NCBI GenBank assembly: GCA_025055795.1
Contig: JANWVV010000007.1
Location: 57,034 to 121,033, forward strand
Direction: 5' to 3'
DNA: 64,000 nucleotides
DNA from: Gemmataceae bacterium
Lineage (GTDB): Bacteria; Planctomycetota; Planctomycetia; Gemmatales; Gemmataceae
Part shown: positions 26,851 to 35,883 of the stretch, piece after piece
Position numbering within the stretch: the first letter of the stretch is position 1
Layout of the letters: each line of letters begins with the position of its first letter
Notes under the pieces: model-generated
Told to the model about the DNA's origin: nothing
Seen by the model: the letters and a program-made list of their open reading frames with translations, nothing else
Database searches by the model: none
Program-made: the position numbers and the translations under genes

Positions 26851-27639
26851 ATGCTGGAACGCAAATACATTTTTCCTGGAGTCATCGAACTGAATCTGCA
26901 GGCTGGCCGGTCGTTCGGCGTCAACTTGTATTTGCTCGATGGTGGCAGCGAATGGCTACTCATTGACATCGGTGAGGAAGAAACACTGGACGAAGTGATC
27001 GAACTGATCCGTGCTCTGGATTTCCCGCTGTCCCGCTGCAAGATGATCGTAGCCACCCACGCGGACGTGGACCATGTCCAGGGGTTGGCTCGGGCCCGGG
27101 AACGATTGCGGACCCGCACGGCCGCGCATCCCCGTGCCGCTGCTGCTATTGAGGCCGGCGATGCCGTGGAAACCTACGCCCAGATCTCCGCCCAGAACTT
27201 CCACGTCCCCATGCCCCCATGCAAAATCGACATCAAACTGCAGGAAGGCGACGTCCTGACCGTTGGTTCCCTCCGCCTGCAGGTCTGGCATACCCCCGGA
27301 CACACTCCCGGACAGCTGAGCTTCAAAATGGGCTCGCTGTTATTCAGCGGCGACAACATCTATAAAGACAGTTGTGTTGGGGTAATCGATGCCCACCATG
27401 GCTCTAACATCCCGGATTTCATCCGTTCTCTGCAGCGTATTCGGGATGACGATGCTGAATTCCTGTTGCCAAGTCACGGCCCGATCTTCCGCAAAGACCC
27501 CGCTATCCTGCAGCAGGCTATTGATCGCCTGACCCAGTATCAATACATGGCCGACTTCGGTACCTGCGCCGTCCGCTGGCCGCTCCAGGAAGAATGGGAA
27601 CGGACCATTCTGTCCGGTCAATGGCCGCCGTCATGGTAG
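26851..27639 (+). CDS. MBL-fold metallo-hydrolase
   Basis: The ATG at 26851 with GGAG upstream gives 262 residues. The metallo-beta-lactamase fold is shown by LLIDIG, the metal motif HADVDH at 70-75, WHTPGHTPGQLSF, a FSGDNIY Asp ligand and the C-terminal PSHGPIF His. The first motif has Asp where HxHxDH has its second His, a variant known in several MBL subfamilies, so the metal site may differ. It is probably a cytoplasmic hydrolase of thioester or phosphoester type; the substrate is unknown. It follows the M20 gene and may share its transcript. Confidence 0.9.
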   Translation: MLERKYIFPGVIELNLQAGRSFGVNLYLLDGGSEWLLIDIGEEETLDEVIELIRALDFPLSRCKMIVATHADVDHVQGLARARERLRTRTAAHPRAAAAIEAGDAVETYAQISAQNFHVPMPPCKIDIKLQEGDVLTVGSLRLQVWHTPGHTPGQLSFKMGSLLFSGDNIYKDSCVGVIDAHHGSNIPDFIRSLQRIRDDDAEFLLPSHGPIFRKDPAILQQAIDRLTQYQYMADFGTCAVRWPLQEEWERTILSGQWPPSW

Positions 27640-27802
27640 ACGCTTGCCTCGCTCATCGTCATCCCAGAATTTACCAACAATCCCCTACCTTTTTCGAGTC
27701 TGCTAATGCCAGTCCTCTCCTTCAAAGGGACTAAGTAACAAGGCACGGACGGGTCCATCGGGTTGGATGAACCTGCAGAGCAGCATTTGACAAAGGATGC
27801 TT

Positions 27803-29302
27803 TCAGGGAGTGCCACTTTCCAGGGGCCGCAGCGTGCTGACAATCTGGATGAAGAGCTGTTCGAAGGCGAAGCGATCGTTCCAGTCGCACCAGGCATGCA
27901 GGGCGACAATTTTGCCCTGGGAAGTCCGGATGGCGGACAGGACGTGCAGACGGTTCTGGTTCAAGGCGTTTTTGACAAAACTCCGCAGGCGGAGCACAGG
28001 AGCCGCTGCTTCCACGCTGCCCGCTGGTGGCTCCCCTTCCGGCGGCTCGGTACGCTCCTGAAATTCGACGCTCACCTTCAACTCAGGATTGGCACTTTGC
28101 AGTTCCTGTTGCCGGCTGCGTTCTACGTACTGCCGAGCGATCTGCAAGGGTTCGCCCTCGCCCTCGGGCAGGACATACACCAGTAAAAACCCTTCTTTAG
28201 GCAGATCGCGGCGTTGTCCAGGAGCGTACAGCTTGATAGTTAAAAACTTGTCGGCATGCGGATCACGGCCTTTGACGATCTCCTCATCGGTTTCTTCTTT
28301 CCAGGCACGCGAGGGATCCACAAAGGTATAACCCACCTGAACGTTTTTGTAAGGGGCGGCCGAGGGCAAGGTCGGACGCCACTGCTCACGCAGTTGCAGT
28401 AGCTGACAGCAAGCCCGCAGCTGGGCCAGGTCGGCCTTCCGTTCCTCGTACCAAGATTCACTGGTCCAACCAATGAACCAATAGCCGACGCCTTTGTATG
28501 AAGCGAAGTAGGCCTGACCACTGATACTGCTATGGTCGTCGCGGGATTGGGCGCGGAAGCGGAAGCCCCCTAAGCGTAAGCCCATCCATTGTTGATCTTC
28601 CGGCGGCATCTGGGTCAGAGTACCTGGCTCCACTATGGCACGCAAAAGCCGCACGAGCGTTTCCTGCAATTCATCGGCTCGCGGCTCGCGATTCTCGTAA
28701 TTGCGGGCGGCTAGGACAGCGGTGGTTATCTGATCAGTGTGCTGATAGACGGCAAACGCGGGTGCTCCCAATCGCGCGCGTAGCTCTTCGGCGGGTACCC
28801 ATGGTTCCCTTGGTGGTGTAAAAGCCAGGTTGAAGTCCCGGTAGTGAACTGCGCCGCTTGGGCTGTGCCGGACAGGTAGGTGCAGATTGTACCACACGGC
28901 ATAGCCGGCTAGGGCCAGTGCACCGAGGACCAGAGCAGTTAGGATCGCTGTCTTGAGCCACTGGTTTGGCGGCCTTGGCAAAGCGGTTGCGGAAGGCGGC
29001 GCCATGTCAGGTGCCGGAGCCAGCTCGGCTGGAGACGTAGAAAATGGCTGCCCAGGAACCGCTGACGGCGTCGAAAAAGCCCCACTAGAAGGTGAAAAAC
29101 CCGGTGCTGGAGGTATTCCGCCGGTTAAACTACCCATTGACGGGTTCAAGCCACCTGCCGCAGAGGGGTGGGTTGCCGGTAAGGGGCCCAAGGTAAACCG
29201 CATGGTACAACGGGGACAAACCAGGATCGCCCCTGCTGGTAACCCCGAGGGATCAAAAACATACGAACAACTCGGGTTGGGACATTTGAGCAACTGACTC
29301 AT
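27803..29302 (-). CDS. Zinc-ribbon membrane-anchored protein of unknown function
   Basis: The ATG at 29302 (CGGAG upstream) gives 499 residues. The N-terminus is a zinc ribbon (Cys7, Cys12, Cys29, Cys32) like the MJ0042-type ribbons found at the front of many planctomycete proteins. A Pro/Ser-rich linker follows, then one transmembrane helix at about 118-138 (AILTALVLGALALAGYAVWY), and a C-terminal extracytoplasmic domain of about 350 residues without a recognised fold. That part seems to hold two related segments, each with aromatic-rich strands (VGYTFVDPSRAWKEETDEEI and similar). The gene overlaps nothing and converges with the MBL-fold gene. Confidence 0.8.
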   Translation of the reverse strand: MSQLLKCPNPSCSYVFDPSGLPAGAILVCPRCTMRFTLGPLPATHPSAAGGLNPSMGSLTGGIPPAPGFSPSSGAFSTPSAVPGQPFSTSPAELAPAPDMAPPSATALPRPPNQWLKTAILTALVLGALALAGYAVWYNLHLPVRHSPSGAVHYRDFNLAFTPPREPWVPAEELRARLGAPAFAVYQHTDQITTAVLAARNYENREPRADELQETLVRLLRAIVEPGTLTQMPPEDQQWMGLRLGGFRFRAQSRDDHSSISGQAYFASYKGVGYWFIGWTSESWYEERKADLAQLRACCQLLQLREQWRPTLPSAAPYKNVQVGYTFVDPSRAWKEETDEEIVKGRDPHADKFLTIKLYAPGQRRDLPKEGFLLVYVLPEGEGEPLQIARQYVERSRQQELQSANPELKVSVEFQERTEPPEGEPPAGSVEAAAPVLRLRSFVKNALNQNRLHVLSAIRTSQGKIVALHAWCDWNDRFAFEQLFIQIVSTLRPLESGTP

Positions 29303-29561
29303 CCGGCAACTCCGTAAGGCACCACCTGGGGTCGCTAGTGTCTCCTCCGCTTGGCGGACGTTCGGATCGGTCAGGTAACTAATGGTCTGCCTCAATCAAG
29401 GCTAGCGGATACGTGCAGCCCCCGATATGAGCATAGACCACAACAACTGTGTGGGCACCGTTGCCTTTGGCGGGTGCTTGCCATGCCTCAATTACAGCGA
29501 GCCTGGCGGATCCTTAGAGTCTATGGTATGCTCCCAGAGGTACGCGGGGTGTAGTTGTTGC

Positions 29562-30983
29562 TCAGGATGAGGGCGGGCAGCAGGGATTACCAGTATCAGG
29601 TGAGACGTCGGACGGACAAAAAGCGGTGGCTTCGTTGTTATCCGCCTCGGTCAGATCATCTTCAGCTTGCACACATGCCGGCAAGCTGGATGCACACTTT
29701 TGCGGGACAGGATCTTCGGGTTGATAAGGGACAATACGCAAGGGACTGCCGTTGGAACAACGCCGATCCACGCCCAGCAGACGACGTCCCTCCAGTACAG
29801 CTTGCAGTTCGGGCAGCAGGACCTGGGACCGCCAGCCGCGGAACAAGGGGAGTTCGGGTATATCCCGACCGCTCAGGTGATGATGCGCCAGGGCCTTCAG
29901 GTCGGTGACCGTGGCGGCGAGGGCAGATGCCACTGCCTGGCGGATGCTCCAGTCGTGCAGTACGATTTGCAGGAACTGGGCCACGGCCACTACGGCGGCG
30001 GTTTCTGGAATCCGACCCAAGGGCTGGGGACAAGCGTGTAACGGCAGACTTAAAGCTCGGCGCACGGCATCCAGAATGTCGTCGGCCAGGTGCTGGGGCA
30101 AACCGCGGAGCGAAATCAACTCTTTGCGGGCACGAGGTCGCAAACGGGCAATCCGCACCAGCAAGGGGTCGGACAGTACCTGCCGCGGCGGTCGGTTTAT
30201 TTGCCGACTGTAATCTTCACGCCACAAATAAACTTCCCGAGCCACCGCCAGACCCTGACGGTCCAACCGTGCCAGACCCTTCAACCGCCGCCAGCTTTCC
30301 GGCTTTTCGCCCTCGGCCACTGCTTGTTCCATCGCTTGACGGAACTCTTCCTCTGCCCATGCTTGCCGCTGCCGCTTGTGTAACTGCCGCTGCAACCGTT
30401 GGTAGGCTGGCAACAGGTAACGCACGTCATCTAGAGCGTAGCGTATCTGGGCGGTGGTCAGCGGCCGCTGCCGCCAGTTGCTCATGGTCAGATCTTTGCT
30501 CATTTCCACGCCGAATAAGGTCTGAACCAGTCGTGCGTAGCCCAGCGGATAGTCCAGACCGACCAGACCCGCCGCGATCTGCGTGTCAAAAATGCGGGCC
30601 GGCAGACGCCCTCCCTGCTCGCGACAAATGCGCAGGTCCTCCTTGCCGCCATGGAGCACTACCAGCCGCTGTGGATCAAATAATAACTCCCAGAAGGGGT
30701 CCAGCCGCCCCACCGTGTAGGGGTCGATGACGTACAAGGTTTCTGGCGTGGCTACCTGCAGCAGGCACAACTCTGGCTGATAACGCCCTTCGCCCACAAA
30801 TTCCGTGTCCAGACCGATGACGGTCGTTCGGCGTAGATGCTCCAGACATGCCGACCAGTCCCCGGCACTCTGGACCACCACTTCCGTTACAGGCTGCACC
30901 GGTGATTGGGCCACGCGATCTACTCGCTGACAAGCTGGATGAGGCCGAAAAAACGTTCCTGATCCCTCGGCGGAATTTACCAT
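29562..30983 (-). CDS. rnd: Ribonuclease D (3'-5' exonuclease with HRDC domain)
   Basis: The 473-residue protein has the DEDDy exonuclease core of RNase D at about 50-210: GLDTEF (Asp59, Glu61), LHGGKEDL, and YALDDVRYLL with the catalytic Tyr/Asp. An HRDC-like region follows at about 240-320. The C-terminal stretch of about 150 residues is longer and less conserved than in E. coli RNase D. RNase D trims 3' ends of tRNA and other stable RNAs. The start at 30983 has only a weak upstream AGGAA, so it could lie further in. The gene is divergent from the small conserved protein at 31068. Confidence 0.9.
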   Translation of the reverse strand: MVNSAEGSGTFFRPHPACQRVDRVAQSPVQPVTEVVVQSAGDWSACLEHLRRTTVIGLDTEFVGEGRYQPELCLLQVATPETLYVIDPYTVGRLDPFWELLFDPQRLVVLHGGKEDLRICREQGGRLPARIFDTQIAAGLVGLDYPLGYARLVQTLFGVEMSKDLTMSNWRQRPLTTAQIRYALDDVRYLLPAYQRLQRQLHKRQRQAWAEEEFRQAMEQAVAEGEKPESWRRLKGLARLDRQGLAVAREVYLWREDYSRQINRPPRQVLSDPLLVRIARLRPRARKELISLRGLPQHLADDILDAVRRALSLPLHACPQPLGRIPETAAVVAVAQFLQIVLHDWSIRQAVASALAATVTDLKALAHHHLSGRDIPELPLFRGWRSQVLLPELQAVLEGRRLLGVDRRCSNGSPLRIVPYQPEDPVPQKCASSLPACVQAEDDLTEADNNEATAFCPSDVSPDTGNPCCPPSS

Positions 30984-31067
30984 AATTATTGTAAAGTGTT
31001 CCTGGGGGGAACTCTAGCCCCAGGAGAGATGGTCCAAGCCCTTGACTGCAGCACACGGCCGACAACC

Positions 31068-31385
31068 ATGACTCCTGACATCCCCCGTTCTGCTTCCGAG
31101 CTGGCTCGTCCAGCTCCCTCAATGCTTGACGAGCTACTCGACGCCAAGGTCGTCATCGATCTGGTCAGTCCTTACGTCTGTTTGGGGCGGCTGGTCCGTT
31201 ATGACGAATATTACATCGAGGTCCGCAATGCCGACCTGCATGACCTACGCGATACGGACACCACCCGCGAAAATTACATTGCCGAGTCGGTGGCTACCGG
31301 CATCAAACGGAACCGCAAACGGGTCCTGATCCGCCGCAGCGAGGTGGTGGCCATTTCCCGCCTGGAGGATGTCGTCGACGAATGA
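31068..31385 (+). CDS. Small conserved protein, Sm-like beta pattern
   Basis: From the ATG at 31068 the protein has 105 residues. After a polar N-terminus, the strand-rich segment VVIDLVSPYVCLGRLVRYDEYYIEVRNADLHDL has the pattern of an Sm/LSm or bacterial ribosome-associated small barrel, and KRVLIRRSEVVAISRLEDV resembles its last strands. An RNA-related role is only a guess. An ATG at 31029 sits just after AGGAGAG but with too little spacing. The gene is divergent from rnd, with under 100 bp between starts. Confidence 0.7.
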   Translation: MTPDIPRSASELARPAPSMLDELLDAKVVIDLVSPYVCLGRLVRYDEYYIEVRNADLHDLRDTDTTRENYIAESVATGIKRNRKRVLIRRSEVVAISRLEDVVDE

Positions 31386-31594
31386 GCTGAGCGGCTTGAT
31401 TCCGCTGCGAATCTGTGCTGATTCTACCGAAAGCCTTGACTCGTCCGGGGTCCGTCTCCGTCCCGACCTGAAAACGCAGGCCATCCCCGCCTAGCCTGCG
31501 GATGCCCCGGCGAGACCAGGCTAGTAGCAGTAAAGCGGCTGGTCGTTCCAGGAATTGAAAGTAAATCCAAGGCGGGGCTGATTTGGCCGCTGTG

Positions 31595-32371
31595 TCAGCT
31601 CAGACCGAACAGGTTACAGGCATTGCGGGTGGTGATTTCCGCTAGTTGTTCCAGGCTCAGGTTCCGCAAACTGGCCACTAGTCGGGCGGTGTGCACCAGA
31701 AAGGCCGGCTCATTACGCTGGCCGCGGACGGCTTGAGGCGGCAGATAAGGGCTGTCGGTCTCTAATAGCAATTTGTCGAGGGGTATCTGCTGCAGTACCT
31801 GACGCAGCCCTGTGGCTTTGGGGTAGGTGACCATACCGGCAAAGGAGATGTGCAGGCCCATTTCCCAGCACTGTCGGGCGGTTTCTGCATCGCCGCTATA
31901 GGCATGCATGATACCCCGCAGCGGGCCATAACGCTCGTAATGTTCCCGCACAATACGAACCACATCGGCAGCAGCATCCCGGCAGTGGATGGCCACCGGC
32001 TTATTCAACCGGCGGGCCAGTTCCAGATGATACTGAAAATAAGTTTCCTGGTCACTCCAGGGGGTATCGTGCCAATAGCGGTCCAGTCCGGTTTCACCTA
32101 TGGCTACCACACGGGGTTCATTCTGTGCCAGACGGACGACGTCGTCCCAATCTCCGGGCTGAACGTTATGGAGGTAATTGGGATGTAAGCCGACGGCCGC
32201 CCAAATGGTGCTGTGGCTTTGGGCCAGGGCCACTGTAGCATGGTTGCTAGCCCGGTCGATCCCCAGACATAGCATCCGCGTGACGCCGGCAACCTGGGCC
32301 CGATCCAACACCGCGGACAGGTCGTCACGAAACCGCTCGTCAAACAGGTGGGTGTGCGTATCGAAGAACAT
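31595..32371 (-). CDS. tatD: TatD family metal-dependent hydrolase (DNase-like)
   Basis: The ATG at 32371, with a GGGGGAG/GAAGG region upstream, gives 258 residues beginning MFFDTHTHLFDERF. TatD-family metal residues are visible: HTH (His6, His8), GETGLDRYW with its Glu, IHCRDAA, MHAYSG, and LLLETDSPYLPP with the catalytic Asp. TatD proteins are TIM-barrel nucleases with 3'-5' exonuclease activity in DNA repair and turnover. It lies 63 bp downstream of nuoN on the same strand, so the two may be co-transcribed. Confidence 0.93.
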   Translation of the reverse strand: MFFDTHTHLFDERFRDDLSAVLDRAQVAGVTRMLCLGIDRASNHATVALAQSHSTIWAAVGLHPNYLHNVQPGDWDDVVRLAQNEPRVVAIGETGLDRYWHDTPWSDQETYFQYHLELARRLNKPVAIHCRDAAADVVRIVREHYERYGPLRGIMHAYSGDAETARQCWEMGLHISFAGMVTYPKATGLRQVLQQIPLDKLLLETDSPYLPPQAVRGQRNEPAFLVHTARLVASLRNLSLEQLAEITTRNACNLFGLS

Positions 32372-32434
32372 GCCGCCTTCTCCCCCCTGGTTTCTCCTTT
32401 CCAAATGCTGCTGTGTGGGCCGAAGGCGCTGGTT

Positions 32435-33994
32435 TCAGATAAACGTTTGCGCCGCTATCTGACTCAGAAGTAGCAGAGGGTGCCAATAAATCCCTGAAAG
32501 CACAACCAACACCCCCAGCAACAGCAACAATACGAGCAGCCCGCCAAGCCGTTCCGGCGATGAGGCCACGGGAGCAAGGGCGGCCGGTTCACCCACTGGC
32601 GGCTCATCCAGCATCATGCGACGTACAACCCGCAGGTAGTAGTAAGCACTCAAGACCGTGTTAAGCAACGCTATTGCCAGCAGGGTCCACCAGCCCATTT
32701 TCAGGGCCGGCCATTCGGGGGGGGCGGCCTGACCCGCCTGATAAACAGCCTGGAAAAGCTGGAATTTAGCTGCAAAGCCTACCAGCGGAGGTAAACCTAG
32801 CAAGGAGGCCAGAAACACCGTAAAAAGCACCGCAGGGGCCGGATGGCGAAAGACCAGGCCGCGGACCGCCTCCAGGTCGACCCGCCCCGTGGCCTGTCGC
32901 ACCCAAGTGACCGCCGCAAACGCTCCAAAGTTCATGAACAAATACGCCACCAGATAAAAGAGCACGGCCGGCAATGACGTGGACGAAATAACGGCTATTC
33001 CCAAAAGGATGTAGCCGGCGTGGGCAATCGTTGAGTAGGCCAGCAGGCGTTGGAGATTGGACTGACCGAACGCCGCCAGGTTACCGACGGTCATCGTCAG
33101 CGCCGCGATGATTCCCAAAGGCAGGCCGACAGTCAAGGGGAGATTCCAGGCTTCTATCTGCAGGGCTTGCAAAGAGTGCAGTAGACGCAGAAACAGAGCA
33201 GCCGCGGCCAGTTTGGAGGCGGTGGCCAGAAAACCGGCGATTTCCGCGGCCGATCCTTCGAAAACGTCCGGACACCAAAAATGCACCGGGACAATCGACA
33301 GTTTGAAACCCAGACCTAGTAACAGCAACGTCAGGCCTGCTAAAACGGGAAGATCCAGGCCCCGCTGGGCAATGGCGTTGACCAGATTGGGGAGATAGCC
33401 GGTGCCGAAGGTGGCCGTCAACAGGCTGATGCCATACAGCATCACGCCGCTAGCGGCTGCCCCAAAGACCGCGAACTTGAGAGCGGCTTCACTACCCACG
33501 GATCGCTGCTTGGGAAAGGCCGCCAAAGCATAGGCCGGCACACCTGCCATCTCGACGGCGATGAACAGCATCAGCAGGTGCTGAGCCTGGACCATCAGGA
33601 GCATGCCCAGAGTGCTACCCAATAGCAGAACCTGCAGATCGGCGGCCTCCCACGGTTCGCTCAGTCGCGAGGCCTGAATCAAAACCATCACCAGCAACGT
33701 TCCACACAATAGCACCAGCCGGAAAACGGTGGCGAAGGCGTCGGCCGTCAACATTCCCTGGAAAATACTGCCGGCATAAGTCCCACCCATTACCTGCAAG
33801 GCGGCTGCCACCCCGGCCACCAGGACGAAAGCCAACGCCAGTATCCCCGTAGCGACTTGTTCACCCTTGGGCAGCATCCGCAGAAGCAGGAGCGTTACGA
33901 TCCCTAAACACAAAGCAATTTCGGGCAGAAACTGGAGCAAGCTGCTGCCCAGCGACCAGTTCAGGGCTTCCAATTGTGCGGGTGTCGGAAACAT
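32435..33994 (-). CDS. nuoN: NADH-quinone oxidoreductase subunit N
   Basis: The 519-residue protein has about 14 transmembrane helices and matches the NuoN antiporter-like subunit of complex I, which takes part in proton pumping in the membrane arm. Conserved blocks include the helix with LLMLFIAVEMAGVPAYALAAF (Glu in the key membrane position), KLSIVPVHFWCPDVFEGS with the Lys and PxHxW motif, and RLLAYSTIAHAGYILLG. The length is slightly above the usual 480-490. No nuoL or nuoM lies next to it, which is unusual because the three are normally adjacent. The ribosome binding site is weak. Confidence 0.94.
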   Translation of the reverse strand: MFPTPAQLEALNWSLGSSLLQFLPEIALCLGIVTLLLLRMLPKGEQVATGILALAFVLVAGVAAALQVMGGTYAGSIFQGMLTADAFATVFRLVLLCGTLLVMVLIQASRLSEPWEAADLQVLLLGSTLGMLLMVQAQHLLMLFIAVEMAGVPAYALAAFPKQRSVGSEAALKFAVFGAAASGVMLYGISLLTATFGTGYLPNLVNAIAQRGLDLPVLAGLTLLLLGLGFKLSIVPVHFWCPDVFEGSAAEIAGFLATASKLAAAALFLRLLHSLQALQIEAWNLPLTVGLPLGIIAALTMTVGNLAAFGQSNLQRLLAYSTIAHAGYILLGIAVISSTSLPAVLFYLVAYLFMNFGAFAAVTWVRQATGRVDLEAVRGLVFRHPAPAVLFTVFLASLLGLPPLVGFAAKFQLFQAVYQAGQAAPPEWPALKMGWWTLLAIALLNTVLSAYYYLRVVRRMMLDEPPVGEPAALAPVASSPERLGGLLVLLLLLGVLVVLSGIYWHPLLLLSQIAAQTFI

Positions 33995-34354
33995 GATCTT
34001 TTGGCAAGAAGGTTGAGAAAAGCCATGGGATAAGTCGGGCTGATTAGCTGGGTATGTGGCTCCTACGCCCGTAAGAGGTTATTCCAGTCCGACCAATCTG
34101 CCCGATCCTTTCGAGTCAACCGGTATCTCAGGTAGCCACAGCTATGGCCATGTCGCCGTTCGCGTCATCGCATGGATTGGTTCCGAGTCTCTATCGTCGT
34201 GGACCTTCCGGTATCTCACTGTTTAGTATTAGCTACCGAGAAACTCAGTGTTAGGGGGAGCCATCACGGCGCATGAGCCATTTGTCCACTCCGAGGGGCT
34301 CGGCCTTAGTGGCGTGTATGAATCGCTCCGCACCGCGATGGGTAGGACCAATCT
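33995..34354. other. Intergenic gap with an 11-bp direct repeat
   Basis: This 360-bp gap lies upstream of nuoN and downstream of the isomerase-like gene, both on the minus strand. CCGGTATCTCA occurs at 34120-34130 and 34208-34218. An imperfect hairpin with CACTG/CAGTG arms lies at about 34217-34252. No gene was found; the nuoN promoter should be here. Confidence 0.45.
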
Positions 34355-35530
34355 TTAGCCTTTGAGCATTTCGTCGTGTTTCATGCCGGAGGGGGGCAGA
34401 TCGGCCCGACGACAATTGGCCAAAGCGGCTTTGGCACCTGCTAATTGATCAGCATCGTTGTCTTCCCATTCAATGGAGACGGCACCATCGTAACCGACGC
34501 GATTGAGTTCGATGAAGATCTCTTCGACGCTGTTGGCATCACGGGCGCTGCCCGCTGTGACGAAGTTCCAGCCGTTGGCCCAATGGCCCATGGGACGATG
34601 GCCGCCGAGCAGGCCCGCCCGGCAGTGTTCGCGGGCCACCCATACCCCCTTGATGTGGGCGCAGTGGATGAAGTCAGCAAATTCGCGTATAAACTGAATC
34701 ACTGAGACGTTCTGCCATTCCATGTGCGAACCGTCCAGGTTGAAGCCAACCACTCCTTCGTACCCCGCCTTGCACATGTAGTTGATGTAGTCGCTGGCAC
34801 TTTCCAGGTCCCCCATTGCTCGTTCGCTGGGGTGGCATTCCAGATCGAAAGTAACGCCGTACTGCTTGCACAGATCCCAAACGGGCCCGAACCGTTCCAC
34901 CAGCAACTCCAAGGACACCTGGCGGACGTCCGGAATCTTGTAACCGTCCATTTCGGTGGGTAGGGGCGGAAAGAGGAACCAATGGCTCCAGCAGTGGGCC
35001 GGGCTGCCCACAAAACCCGGCAAAGCCACCTTGCGGCCTTGCAGGCGGGAAAGGTGACCGGCATAACGAACACATGCCATCAGGTCCCGTTGCGATTCCT
35101 CATGGATTAATTTGCCGACTTCTGGGGGCACGTAGTACGGATCCGTGCGTGGCGGCTGGTTCCCGGCCTGCCGCCAGGCCCGATAGGCGGCGCGAGCTTG
35201 ACCCTTGCTCGAACAGAAATTCAGCGTTTTGACGCTCGGTTCATCGCCCAAGGCCTGGCCCTGCAGGTGCACCGCCACCGTGAATATTTCCAGGCCGTAA
35301 CGCCGCGCCAAGGCCACCCGTTCCTCAGCGTAGGCCTTGGCCCCTTCGTCCGTGTCGCAGCGACGCAGGTCCAGTTCCCAGGAGGCTTCCTCCCAACCGT
35401 CAAACCCGCTGTCCGCTATAAACTGCAACCACTGCTGCTCGGGAATGTTCCCGAACTGGCCACGGACCAGACCAATCTGATGATAACTGCCCTTGCCGTT
35501 TTTGTGCTGGGGTGTCTGGCGATAACCCAT
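34355..35530 (-). CDS. Sugar phosphate isomerase/epimerase-like TIM-barrel protein
   Basis: The 391-residue protein starts at an ATG with CGGAG upstream. It has the xylose-isomerase-like TIM barrel (AP endonuclease family 2 superfamily): QIGLVRGQFGNIPEQQWLQF, GVTFDLECHPSERAMG with a metal-type Glu/His, VVGFNLDGSHMEW, HCAHIKGVWV and GAVSIEWEDND with the C-terminal Glu. Such proteins isomerise or epimerise sugars, inositols or related compounds. The segment at about 100-180 is unusually long. It has no signal peptide. A second member of the superfamily lies at 39.6 kb. The substrate is unknown. Confidence 0.87.
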   Translation of the reverse strand: MGYRQTPQHKNGKGSYHQIGLVRGQFGNIPEQQWLQFIADSGFDGWEEASWELDLRRCDTDEGAKAYAEERVALARRYGLEIFTVAVHLQGQALGDEPSVKTLNFCSSKGQARAAYRAWRQAGNQPPRTDPYYVPPEVGKLIHEESQRDLMACVRYAGHLSRLQGRKVALPGFVGSPAHCWSHWFLFPPLPTEMDGYKIPDVRQVSLELLVERFGPVWDLCKQYGVTFDLECHPSERAMGDLESASDYINYMCKAGYEGVVGFNLDGSHMEWQNVSVIQFIREFADFIHCAHIKGVWVAREHCRAGLLGGHRPMGHWANGWNFVTAGSARDANSVEEIFIELNRVGYDGAVSIEWEDNDADQLAGAKAALANCRRADLPPSGMKHDEMLKG

Positions 35531-35883
35531 GGCATTGTCTCCGGGAGAGTGCGCAAATACTCCAGCTGGTAGGTGGACCGCTTGCGTTGTTCCAGGCAGT
35601 CTGCTTTCCCCTCATAAACGATCACACCGCCGAACAAGGAAATCGCAACCCTGTTGATTTCGGACCCGCCGACCAGCCTATCGCAGACTTTACAACCCCT
35701 TCCCCTCTCAGGCAAGCTGCTGAATCCGGTGAACTGGTCCCCAGGGGTCGCCCAATGTTGGCTCCAGTTGAATGCAACCGATCCTGGTATCAACGCAGGG
35801 TACGGATCGTCCCATCCGGTGGACGCTTTGCCCTGCCAAAGGGGGAGGGTTGATAAACGCGAGTGGAAGGGTGGTGTGCTGGT
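35531..35883. other. Intergenic gap
   Basis: This 353-bp gap lies between the S41 protease (upstream in coordinates) and the isomerase-like gene, both on the minus strand. The open frames crossing it lack ribosome binding sites and motifs. Nothing convincing was seen. Confidence 0.45.

Noticed and set aside
34020..34140. A possible tRNA-like stretch upstream of nuoN
   Set aside because: No consistent acceptor stem, T-arm or anticodon arm could be folded.
34120..34218. Two copies of CCGGTATCTCA as a possible repeat array or CRISPR remnant
   Set aside because: There are only two 11-bp copies, with no regular spacer pattern or cas genes, so it is at most a regulatory repeat.
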